Positions 43,201-50,650 of a DNA stretch of 52,296 bases are shown piece by piece. Made by a program: the position numbers and the translations under genes. Source of the stretch: Leptolyngbya sp. Prado105 (GTDB lineage: Bacteria > Cyanobacteriota > Cyanobacteriia > Leptolyngbyales > Leptolyngbyaceae); NCBI GenBank assembly GCA_025454375.1, contig JALOOO010000006.1:1-52296 (forward strand), read 5' to 3'. Numbering within the stretch: the stretch's first letter is position 1; every line of letters starts with the position of its first letter. The notes beneath the pieces were generated by a model. That model saw only the letters and a list, made by a program, of their open reading frames with translations. It was not told where the DNA came from and ran no database searches.

Positions 43201-43335
43201 GCGCTTTGCTGAACTCTCTCGATCGTAGAGATGCAGCCCAAGAGAAACATCTGAAGAACGTCTCGACTCCCATTCAACGAAGTAAAGTCAAACCGCTTAA
43301 CCTTCGTTGATCCAGCGAGTATCATTACTTAAGCC
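43201..43335 (-). repeat. Upstream module copy B (shared 5' region)
   Basis: The partner of 37256-37390, lying 83 bases upstream of the pentapeptide-repeat gene. Conserved stretches on the plus strand are GCGCTTTGCTGAACT, ATCGTAGAGAT, ACATCTGAAGAACGTCTCGA and ATTACTTAA. An ORF overlapping it is not kept in copy A, which has a stop in the same frame, so a regulatory or leader role is more likely than a coding one. Confidence 0.6.
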
Positions 43336-43651
43336 TTAAGGAGCATTCTGAACGAGATCCCTCTGGATGACACCAACACACATTCAGCCAAAGGGAGAAC
43401 CTGGAAACCAGTTAAGTTGTTCTAGAATTTGGTCTAGCACAGGAGTCATCAGGTTGACGGTGTAATGTAGCTCGACTTCAATACAACCTGAGTTTGCTCT
43501 ATGCGATCAAGGAGTGCTTTTCCTGAGTTAGCTTCACAGGAATTGAGACAGCGATCGAGAGCGGCTGCCTAGAACAGTGAGGACTGCCCGAGGAGCCAGC
43601 TATTCACGATTAGATTTGGAATCGGTAGACCTAGCTACCCTACAAATCATT
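43336..43651. other. Intergenic with hairpin repeat copy A and a possible gene remnant
   Basis: A minus-strand frame without a start, ending at 43384, reads NLMTPVLDQILEQLNWFPGS and may be a decayed C-terminus; I do not recognise it. A second feature is the hairpin repeat at 43523-43600: GGCT-G-CCT (43563-43570) with AGG-AGCC (43591-43597), a worn copy of the hairpin at 44003-44038. Confidence 0.45.
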
Positions 43652-43831
43652 CTAGTTTGTAGTTCTGTACTGTCCTGAATATCCTTCAGACCAACCTTTA
43701 CGGTGTCCTTTAGAATATTCTTCTTCCTGCCCTGGAAATTTATCCGGAGACGGCTGTTTTCCACAATATCCATCTTGATATCCTACTTGGTAGGCGTGAG
43801 AGGATGGTTGAGAAGAATTGTTCCAAAACAT
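43652..43831 (-). CDS. Small Gly/Tyr-rich protein, 59 residues
   Basis: ATG 43831 is preceded by GAGGG at about 9 bases. The product is MFWNNSSQPSSHAYQVGYQD, then GYCGKQPSPDKFPGQEEEYS and KGHRKGWSEGYSGQYRTTN. It has two related G-Y/W patterns (VGYQDGYCGK and KGHRKGWSEGYSG), no signal peptide and no membrane segment. I do not recognise a family. Its length, ribosome site and patterned sequence suggest a real gene. A hairpin repeat lies 55 bases after its stop, at the same distance as after the SLH gene. Confidence 0.55.
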   Translation of the reverse strand: MFWNNSSQPSSHAYQVGYQDGYCGKQPSPDKFPGQEEEYSKGHRKGWSEGYSGQYRTTN

Positions 43832-43961
43832 AATTTATTCCCTCGCATTTCTTAGTGAGCATAGTTTGGCAAATATTGATCAAGGATGACTACATAGCGA
43901 GAACAAATCTTCATAACATTCACCTTGGCAGATTGATCTACCTTGGGGTGATACGAAGGTG

Positions 43962-44040
43962 GCTGAGTCAACCTTGCTGGAATTGAAACAACGATCGAGG
44001 AAGGCTGCCTAGGAACAGTGAGTGCTGCCCTAGGAGCCTA
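43962..44040. repeat. Duplicated hairpin module copy B
   Basis: About 78 bases matching 43523-43600. It holds GGCT-G-CCTAGG (44003-44013) pairing with CCTAGG-AGCC (44029-44038), a 10-pair stem with one bulge and a 15-base loop. It lies 53 bases beyond the stop of the SLH gene. There is no T tract, so it is not a classical terminator; RNA processing or stability is possible. Confidence 0.6.
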
Positions 44041-44090
44041 GTGGTCTAGTAACGAACTGGGAGACTGCAAAAAGTCGTGATATTTGAAGG

Positions 44091-44381
44091 CTATGCTGCC
44101 TCTGAAACTGCCTCTGAATTTGCGATTGAAGCTGAGATCAGTTCTTTGAGTCGATCTTCTAAATCTATGCTTGAAGCTGCGATCACTTCATTGAGTCGAT
44201 CTAATGCTTGATTCAGAAGCGAAACGGCTTCGGCTCTCGACAGAGGTTCATTTGCTCTAAATGTTCCATCTGGATAGCCCACACTGATACCATACCTTTC
44301 GATTAAAGATTGCAAATCCTTGAAGTAGCAGTCGGTAGGTTTGACATCTTTTAGTTGGCTAACTGAGGTAAAATCAGTCAT
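44091..44381 (-). CDS. Single-SLH-domain small protein
   Basis: A 96-residue protein with AAGGAG before the ATG. After MTDFTSVSQLKDVKPTDCYF comes one S-layer homology unit, YFKDLQSLIERYGISVGYPD then GTFRANEPLSRAEAVSLLNQ, and a helical tail (LNEVIAASSIDLEDRLKELI). SLH modules normally occur in threes on exported proteins, but this has one and no signal peptide. Short SLH proteins of this kind occur in filamentous cyanobacteria; their role is unknown. It is in the same direction as the 59-residue ORF and the pentapeptide gene. Confidence 0.8.
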   Translation of the reverse strand: MTDFTSVSQLKDVKPTDCYFKDLQSLIERYGISVGYPDGTFRANEPLSRAEAVSLLNQALDRLNEVIAASSIDLEDRLKELISASIANSEAVSEAA

Positions 44382-44508
44382 GTTTTTTCTCCTTAAATTC
44401 TGATTATCTAGCTACAAATTGCTTCGCACCTATTCCTGAGTAGCGTTGCTGTAGTTCTCAGCATTTCTGCATATTTTGCACCTTCACCCCCCAGCACTCT
44501 TTTCGATG

Positions 44509-44631
44509 CTAAAGTTGTTCTCTGCCTAACTCAACTGCTAGCTCACACAGATTTTCTGGGGTTGTTGCTGCTTTGAGTTGTTCTTGTAGCCTAGAAGCGA
44601 ATTGATGATTCTCAAATCCATAAATCTCATA
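44509..44631 (-). pseudogene. Remnant of a Nif11-like leader peptide gene
   Basis: A minus-strand frame ending at TAG 44509-44511 reads ENHQFASRLQEQLKAATTPE then NLCELAVELGREQL. The pattern (L-x-x-x-L-x-x-A-x-x-P-E-x-L-x-x-L-A-x-E-x-G) fits the Nif11 N-terminal leader domain of cyanobacterial RiPP precursors. It has no usable start codon; upstream in frame is a stop at 44632-44634. Its 5' side abuts the dispersed repeat at 44620-44645, consistent with truncation there. Confidence 0.5.
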
Positions 44632-44645
44632 TCAATTCTCATGTT
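44620..44645. repeat. Dispersed repeat copy 1
   Basis: A 26-base element, ATAAATCTCATATCAATTCT then CATGTT, identical at 25 of 26 positions to 52152-52177. A second related block follows it (ACTCGTGTTGTCAAT at 44655-44669, compared with ACCCGTGTTGCCAAT at 52216-52230), but at a different distance. The rest of 44382-44821 holds the Nif11 remnant and nothing else I recognise. Confidence 0.55.
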
Positions 44646-44821
44646 GTAAAAATTACTCGTGTTGTCAATTGCGATTCAATGGAATTGATGTAGGAGTTGA
44701 TTCAGTCAAGTACGTAGTGTTGCGATCGCTGGAAACTAATGGTAGGGTTTTACCATGATTTCTTGCTTAGATTGAGCGATCGCTGAATAGTCTTTTGCAT
44801 TATCCATCAGGGGGATCTCCA

Positions 44822-45448
44822 ATGTCGCTATCTAATGGTTTGAGGAACGAACATCTTCAAGAAGAAGAAGCCGCAAAATTACAAACTTCTGTTGACGCGA
44901 TGAAGCAGCGAACAGGATCGGAAAAAGCAAGAGAACTGGGGATAGCCGCGCTTCTTTTAGAAAACAATCAGAATCTTTCAGCGTTTGCGGTTCTGCAACA
45001 TCCTATCGACTCTGAACAGGATTTAGTAAGCGCTTACTACTATCTTGGGGAAGTTTTTGAGAACGCTAACCAGTTCGATGAGGCTCAAAAGAATTACAAG
45101 ATCGCTGCTCGGCTCGCCTCAGGAGTGCTGTGCGCTGCAAAAGCTGGGTTAGCCAGAGTAGAAACAGAGCATGATCAGAAACAAACACGGCTCCTAAGCG
45201 CAAAAGCTGCTTTTGAGGCTTTGCAGAAAATAACTAATGATGATTTTGTCCCAGTACCAGGTGGAGAGCAGAAAGGCGATATAGTCGATCTGCTTAGTCA
45301 GCTACTTCCTGGAGCGGACAATGGGAAAAAAAAACAGCTAATATTATTAATGTGTACGGAAAACCCAGTGGACATCCAATGCGGCAATTGCGCTCCTAAT
45401 AAAAGATTGGGGGCTGGTGGTTGCACTATTCTCTGCAAGGAAGGATGA
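44822..45448 (+). CDS. TPR-like protein with Cys-rich C-terminus
   Basis: ATG 44822 (208 residues, MSLSNGLRNEHLQEEE) follows GGGGGA. A TTG at 44795 is in frame. The middle has tetratricopeptide-like helices (ARELGIAALLLENNQNLSAF, SAYYYLGEVFENANQFDEAQ, KNYKIAARLASGVLCAAKAG). The last 35 residues have five Cys: LLMCTENPVDIQCGNCAPNK then RLGAGGCTILCKEG. No signal peptide is seen. The Cys set could bind a metal, but the spacing matches no site I know. Function unknown. Confidence 0.7.
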   Translation: MSLSNGLRNEHLQEEEAAKLQTSVDAMKQRTGSEKARELGIAALLLENNQNLSAFAVLQHPIDSEQDLVSAYYYLGEVFENANQFDEAQKNYKIAARLASGVLCAAKAGLARVETEHDQKQTRLLSAKAAFEALQKITNDDFVPVPGGEQKGDIVDLLSQLLPGADNGKKKQLILLMCTENPVDIQCGNCAPNKRLGAGGCTILCKEG

Positions 45449-45522
45449 CAAAGGGTAATAACTGATTATTCTGAGACAACTTCTTCACTTTCTCCTTTAA
45501 AGGGTTAAAGCACCTGTCTAGA

Positions 45523-45666
45523 ACCCACCGTTCGCGTTATCGACTATTTATAGTAATTGATCCTTAGATCTAAACTACAGATAGCGTATAAAGGCAGATT
45601 ATACCGCTGCTTGCAGTTTGAGATCGGCTCTAAAACGCTACGAATAGTGTTACGCGAACGATGGGT
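45523..45666. repeat. Inverted-repeat-bounded 144-base segment (possible IS/MITE remnant)
   Basis: ACCCACCGTTCGCGT (45523-45537) and ACGCGAACGATGGGT (45652-45666) are inverted copies with one mismatch. The gap before the TpsA-like gene (45449-45775) holds nothing else that I can support. The pattern fits the ends of a small non-coding element. No target duplication is clear. Confidence 0.4.
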
Positions 45667-45775
45667 AGAAAGCTGCGATAATGAGTATCCGCTTGCAGCC
45701 CAGTGCTTCTGACCTAAATCTTTTGTACAAGAGCTATGAAAGAGCAATACGGGAAGCTGTAATAACTCCATACTT

Positions 45776-48136
45776 ATGAACAAGCCTACCTATCGTTTTT
45801 GGTTTGCTGCCTTAGTTTCACTTTTCTTGCTAACTGAAGCAACCTGTTCTCAGGCACAAATTTCTAGCGATGAAACAGTGCCTACTGAAGTTACCAGCTC
45901 AAATGGTCGCGACTTTGAGATTAATGGTGGTAGACAAATTGGCGGGAATCTTTTCCATAGCTTTGGTAATTTTTCAATAATCACGGGTGGTTCAGCAACC
46001 TTTAATAATTCATTAGATGTTCAGAATATCATTAGCCGGGTTACAGGTAATTCCATCTCCAGCATTGATGGTTTGATCTCAGCCAGAGGCAATGCCAATT
46101 TCTTTCTAATTAATCCAAATGGAATTATTCTTGGCGCTAACGCCCGCTTGGATATTGGTGGCTCAGTCCTATTCAGTACAGCCGATCGTCTGAACTTCGC
46201 TGATGGCAGTTCTTTCAGCGCAACGAACACTGAAGCCCAGCCTCTGCTAACAATCAGTACTCCGATTGGATTGCAATTTGGAAATAATCCAGGAAAAATC
46301 ATCAGCACTGCTCAATCTGAAGCCCCTCAAGTCCGTCCTGACAAAACATTAGCGCTTGTGGGCGGCGATATAGTGCTAGATGGTGCTTATCTATTGGGCG
46401 AAGGGGGAAGACTTGAAATTGGGAGTGTTGCCAGTAATAGCTTTGTTGGGCTAACTGCAATTTCTAAAGGCTGGAGACTAAATTACGATGCTGTGCGTGC
46501 TTTTCAAGATATTCAACTATCCGAAGCTGCTATTGGTGGAGTAGACATTGACGATATTCAGTTGCGGGGTAGGCGGATTGCAATCAATAATTCAATAATC
46601 AGTACCCTGACCTCAGGGGCAAGCCCAGGTGGAAATCTTGTAGTAAAGGCTTCCGATTCAGTAACAATTAGCAATGACAGTACATTATCTACTACAACTG
46701 GTGCAATCTCAATTAGCTCCACCCAGCCTGGCGGTGATATCGTTGTTGAAACGCCACGATTATTCGTTAACAGTAAATCTTTTATCAGCGCGACGACTCA
46801 AGGACTCGGACAAGGTGGAAATATCTACGCGAATGCGCCTGAATCACTAGAAATAGATGGACAAGGAGATTTGACTCAACTCACCACTCAAACCTTCGGC
46901 AGTGGAAATGCTGGAGACATAAATGTAACGACTAAGAGAATGGTTGTGCGTGAGGGTGGGCAAATTACTGCTTCGGCTGTCGCGTTCCCTGAAGTGGCGG
47001 TATCAGGCAATGCGGGAAGGATCAACATCATCGCTTCTGACTCTGTGGAAGTTAGCGGTCAAGGTGTGTCAGAAGATACGCCTTTTCCATCGAGTTTAGT
47101 TGCGAGAACGAGGGGTTCATCTACTACTGGTAATGGAGGAGGCATACAAGTTGATACAGGTCGTCTATCACTTCAAAACGGGGGGGCAATATCAGTTGCT
47201 GCTGAACGGGGTAGTACTGGTCAAGCTGGTTCTTTGACGATTAATGCCGCATCTGTAGTAGTCAGCGGTTCCAACAGTACAATCTCCGCTGCCAGTACAA
47301 GCCCTAAGCCTGCTGGGGATGTAATAATCAATACAAATCAACTGCTAGTCGGAAATGGGGCAGCTATCAACGTAAATAGCCAGGGCACGGGTTCTGCGGG
47401 TAACTTATTCGTCTCAGTTCGCTCTATTGAACTCAATGATCGAGGACAAATTGCAGCGACCAGCAACTTTGGAAATGGGGGTAACATTGATCTCCAAGCC
47501 AGTAATACGCTCTTACTGCGTAACAATAGTCAAATTTCCACTACTGCTGGAGATGCTCAAGCAGGCGGCAATGGGGGCAACATCACGTTTAATGGCAACT
47601 TCATTGTGGCTGTGCCGCGAGAAAACAGTAATATCTCAGCCAATGCCTTCTCCGGTCGCGGCGGCAACATTCGCATTACGACGCAAGGCATCTTCGGGAT
47701 TGAGCCTCGTTTCAGAGAAACATCTTTGAGTGACATTACCGCAAGTTCTCAATTTGGCATCAGTGGCACGATCGTGCTGAATACCCCAGATGTTGATCCG
47801 AGTCGAGGCTTAGTGCAGTTAGCTACAGAGTTGCAAGACACGAGCGGATTGATTGCCAGCGGTTGTCCAGCGGATGAAGGCAATTCGTTTTCGATTACTG
47901 GGAACGGCGGATTACCAGAAGACCCGCGACAGCCACTAATGGGCAACGGGGTTTGGTTAGACGATCGAGCACCAGGACAAGCTCGATCGATAACACCCGA
48001 CGCAATTCCTCAGATCGTCGAAGCACAAGGCTGGATTAAGCATCAAGATGGCAGCATTAGTCTAGTTGCTACCTATCCAAGCAGCATGACACAAGCTGTT
48101 CGCCCTATTTTCTGTTCAGTGCCATCTAGTCCTTAA
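45776..48136 (+). CDS. TpsA-like filamentous haemagglutinin-domain exoprotein
   Basis: A 786-residue protein with a signal peptide (FWFAALVSLFLLTEATCSQA, cleavage before QISSDE). The TPS domain is more diverged than in the other three: FEINGGRQIGGNLFHSFGNF, DVQNIISRVTG and NFFLINPNGIILGANARLDI. The beta-helix repeats (GNAGDINVTTKRMVVREGGQ-type) run to about residue 670. The C-terminal block GLIASGCPADEGNSFSITGN then GGLPEDPRQPL and IVEAQGWI is typical. It is alone on the plus strand and overlaps the end of the NTF2-like gene by 11 bases. No TpsB partner lies nearby. Confidence 0.87.
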   Translation: MNKPTYRFWFAALVSLFLLTEATCSQAQISSDETVPTEVTSSNGRDFEINGGRQIGGNLFHSFGNFSIITGGSATFNNSLDVQNIISRVTGNSISSIDGLISARGNANFFLINPNGIILGANARLDIGGSVLFSTADRLNFADGSSFSATNTEAQPLLTISTPIGLQFGNNPGKIISTAQSEAPQVRPDKTLALVGGDIVLDGAYLLGEGGRLEIGSVASNSFVGLTAISKGWRLNYDAVRAFQDIQLSEAAIGGVDIDDIQLRGRRIAINNSIISTLTSGASPGGNLVVKASDSVTISNDSTLSTTTGAISISSTQPGGDIVVETPRLFVNSKSFISATTQGLGQGGNIYANAPESLEIDGQGDLTQLTTQTFGSGNAGDINVTTKRMVVREGGQITASAVAFPEVAVSGNAGRINIIASDSVEVSGQGVSEDTPFPSSLVARTRGSSTTGNGGGIQVDTGRLSLQNGGAISVAAERGSTGQAGSLTINAASVVVSGSNSTISAASTSPKPAGDVIINTNQLLVGNGAAINVNSQGTGSAGNLFVSVRSIELNDRGQIAATSNFGNGGNIDLQASNTLLLRNNSQISTTAGDAQAGGNGGNITFNGNFIVAVPRENSNISANAFSGRGGNIRITTQGIFGIEPRFRETSLSDITASSQFGISGTIVLNTPDVDPSRGLVQLATELQDTSGLIASGCPADEGNSFSITGNGGLPEDPRQPLMGNGVWLDDRAPGQARSITPDAIPQIVEAQGWIKHQDGSISLVATYPSSMTQAVRPIFCSVPSSP

Positions 48137-48512
48137 TTTGAGCCATCAGGGCAGCATCATTCCAGTAAGAAGACACCTGCTGAAACTTGCCAGACTCGTG
48201 CATTTCAAACACACTAATTCCTTCAGCAACTCCCTGCTTTCCGCTCTTTCCCAACACTCGCATCGTCCATTTTACCGCCGCTCCATTGTCTGCAATAAAA
48301 ACATTGTCTTGAGAGAGTTCCAACTTCTCAAATGCCATTGAAAGTAGTCCAAAGAAGGCTTGAGCATTCTCACGCGCTTTGCTCGGCGGCTTGCCAACCG
48401 GGTCATAAATCACCGCATCTTCTGTGAAATTTTCAGCCCATTTTGCTGCATTCATGGCTTGAAGACTGGAAAAGTAGGCTGTGACTAGATTTTGAATTAA
48501 CTCAGGCGACAT
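48126..48512 (-). CDS. NTF2-like / SnoaL-type protein
   Basis: ATG 48512 (128 residues) is chosen for GGAGGA about 9 bases upstream; a longer start at 48533 lacks this. The sequence MSPELIQNLVTAYFSSLQAM, WAENFTEDAVIYDPVGKPP, VKWTMRVLGKSGKQG and ISVFEMHESGKFQQVSSYWN fits the NTF2-like fold of SnoaL and ketosteroid-isomerase relatives. Such proteins act as small isomerases or cyclases, or as binding domains. As the last gene of a unit with two oxygenases it may act on their product (inference). Confidence 0.82.
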   Translation of the reverse strand: MSPELIQNLVTAYFSSLQAMNAAKWAENFTEDAVIYDPVGKPPSKARENAQAFFGLLSMAFEKLELSQDNVFIADNGAAVKWTMRVLGKSGKQGVAEGISVFEMHESGKFQQVSSYWNDAALMAQIKD

Positions 48513-48529
48513 TAAAATTTTCCTCCATT

Positions 48530-49390
48530 TCAACGATTCACTTTTCTACCATAAGCAATCATCCCGAAACTGGTGACGTACATGAGTAGGCTATAGACCG
48601 CAGCAGGCACAGCCATGTCAAGATTGTTGAGTAAACCAGCGGTGATCGCGATCGCTAATGTTCCATTCTGAATTCCCACCTCGATCGCAATGCAAATCTG
48701 TTGATTCAGTGGCAACCGAAACAGCTTTCCAGCAAAAAATCCTGTCAATGTTGCCAGTAGATTGAGTAACAAAACTCCAATTCCAACCTGTACAATGAAT
48801 CCTGGAAGTTTACTGCCTTCACGGATTAGTAACAGCGCAATAATCAATGCAAGTAACCCTGCTGCAAGCCGACTCGTTTGTTTTTCAAGCCGCCTTGCTG
48901 TGTTGGGAAACTGGTGACGAATGCTCATCCCGATCGCGGTAGGTAGCAGCGTAATCAAGAAAATTTGCAGCATTGTTTGTCCGATTGGCAGTGCAATTGC
49001 CGCACTTTCTCCTAGGAAATGCTGAAGCGCCAGATTGGTAAAGATCGGAATCGTGAAGACTGTGATCACGCTGCTCAGTGCTGTGAGCGTCACCGAGAGC
49101 GCAACATCGCCTTTTGCCAGGTAGGTAATGAGATTCGAGGAAGGACCACCGGGACAGACGGCTAAGACAATTAAGCCAACCGCGATCGCGCTCTGCATCG
49201 GAACAAAGAGTGTGATCAGCACTCCAATCAGCGGCAGGATCAGCACTTGGCAGACAGCCCCTACTAGAACTGCTTTAGAGTCGCGAGTAATCCGCTGAAA
49301 GTCTTTTGGAACCAGGCTCAGTCCCATTCCTAGCATGACAATCGCGAGAGATAACGGGAGTAAAACACTAGTGAAGAAATTGCTTTGCAT
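48530..49390 (-). CDS. BASS (bile acid:Na+ symporter) family transporter
   Basis: ATG 49390 gives 286 residues; a TTG at 49408 would add six. About nine or ten membrane segments are visible, with BASS features LAIVMLGMGLSLVPKDFQRI, LIVLAVCPGGPSSNLITYLA (the crossover region with CPGG-S-N) and the second repeat IAIEVGIQNGTLAIAITAGL (E-x-G-x-Q-N). These motifs form the Na+ and substrate sites. Relatives carry organic anions such as 2-oxoacids, pyruvate or bile acids. It is not SbtA. Gaps to neighbours are 17 and 40 bases. Confidence 0.88.
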   Translation of the reverse strand: MQSNFFTSVLLPLSLAIVMLGMGLSLVPKDFQRITRDSKAVLVGAVCQVLILPLIGVLITLFVPMQSAIAVGLIVLAVCPGGPSSNLITYLAKGDVALSVTLTALSSVITVFTIPIFTNLALQHFLGESAAIALPIGQTMLQIFLITLLPTAIGMSIRHQFPNTARRLEKQTSRLAAGLLALIIALLLIREGSKLPGFIVQVGIGVLLLNLLATLTGFFAGKLFRLPLNQQICIAIEVGIQNGTLAIAITAGLLNNLDMAVPAAVYSLLMYVTSFGMIAYGRKVNR

Positions 49391-49430
49391 CGTAATAGAA
49401 ATGGACAACTAGAGGGGAAGAATCGTGCGA

Positions 49431-50621
49431 TTATCGATCGATAGGTTCAGGATGATAGTCATACAGCCACTTAAATTGCAAATCTGCAAGCCAAGTAGGA
49501 ATTAATTTATAACTCCAGTTGCGGACGAAGCAGGCGATCGGGTGTGTGGCTTGTCCAGTTTGACCGACCTGACGAGAGGTTGCGAAAACACGAGCAATCC
49601 GATCGCATCGACTCGCTTCAAACTGACGTAACATTGATGGAATCGTCTCTGATTCCCGAACTAACACCAGTTGCCGAATCAATTCAAAGGAATCCTCGAT
49701 CGCCATACAACCGCCTTGACCAAGGTTAGGTTGCACAGGATGGGCAGCATCACCAATCAGTGTGACTCGCCCTTGCCCCCAGACTGTTCCCAACGGCTCA
49801 CGATCGTAGATATCATCTCGATAGATCGGTTGGGCACTCAAGGCATCAAGAATGGCCGGAATGGGGTTAGCATAGTTAGAAAAGCGCGATCGCAGTACAT
49901 TCCATGCGCCTCCTTCCGCTTCATCTGTCCCACCCGCAGCAGCATTTGCGAAAGCATAGAATGCAAAACGCCCCGCACCCACATCAAAGTAGCCCAAGCG
50001 ATCTCCTTGCCCCCAATATTCTGCCCAACTATACTGCTTGTCGATCGGAAGGTCATCGCCTTCAAAATAACCGCGCCAGCAGCAAGTTCCGCTGTAGATG
50101 GGATGCTCTAACCGGGGTTTCCCTTGGGATTGTGACCGTACAGCAGAATAAAGCCCATCCGCACCGACTAAGACATCTCCTTCAGCACAGTGACCGTTCT
50201 GAAAGAACACTCGAATCTTGTCCGTTTCCTCGTAGTTCTTGAACGCATATCCAGTTTTGACAGTTTCCGGTGGGAGTGCTTCGTAGAGAATTTGCTGCAA
50301 GTCCGATCTCAGTAAACAAACTCCCATATCTTTAGCCTGAGCAAGATTTGGCGTGCTGCGGTAGAGTAATTCTCCATGCTTGCTCAAGAAGCCGCCTTCT
50401 AAGATGGTGCCGCCTTGTTCATAGAGGCGATCGTAAATCTTCCGATCCCAGACCCACTGATACACCTGCATCGCATTGTGCTGAATGAAGATACCACCCG
50501 CACCGGATAGCATTTCCGGCAATGAGCGCTTCTCATAGACCTCGACCTGGAATCCTGCATCAAGACAGATTCGCGCTAAGGTTAATCCCCCAATTCCACC
50601 ACCAATCACGATTATTTTCAT
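49431..50621 (-). CDS. FAD-dependent monooxygenase (PHBH/zeaxanthin-epoxidase-like)
   Basis: ATG 50621 (396 residues) has AAGGAG upstream. The FAD-binding motif is IIVIGGGIGGLTLARICLDA, the DG motif is VLVGADGLYSAVRSQ, and the GD motif is VTLIGDAAHPVQPNLGQGGC. These define the class A flavin monooxygenases. The pattern after GD resembles zeaxanthin epoxidase-like and related hydroxylases. No membrane segment is seen. Substrate unknown; the Rieske oxygenase encoded upstream suggests joint action on a ring or polyene compound. Confidence 0.9.
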   Translation of the reverse strand: MKIIVIGGGIGGLTLARICLDAGFQVEVYEKRSLPEMLSGAGGIFIQHNAMQVYQWVWDRKIYDRLYEQGGTILEGGFLSKHGELLYRSTPNLAQAKDMGVCLLRSDLQQILYEALPPETVKTGYAFKNYEETDKIRVFFQNGHCAEGDVLVGADGLYSAVRSQSQGKPRLEHPIYSGTCCWRGYFEGDDLPIDKQYSWAEYWGQGDRLGYFDVGAGRFAFYAFANAAAGGTDEAEGGAWNVLRSRFSNYANPIPAILDALSAQPIYRDDIYDREPLGTVWGQGRVTLIGDAAHPVQPNLGQGGCMAIEDSFELIRQLVLVRESETIPSMLRQFEASRCDRIARVFATSRQVGQTGQATHPIACFVRNWSYKLIPTWLADLQFKWLYDYHPEPIDR

Positions 50622-50650
50622 CGAACCTTTCTCCTTGGTTAGCATTGCAA

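Noticed and set aside
43125-43325. Minus-strand 66-codon ORF upstream of the pentapeptide gene
   Set aside because: It overlaps the duplicated module, and the same frame is stopped in the other copy, so coding is not conserved.
45544-45783. Minus-strand 79-codon ORF upstream of the TpsA-like gene
   Set aside because: It spans the inverted-repeat segment, has no recognisable pattern and overlaps the TpsA start region.
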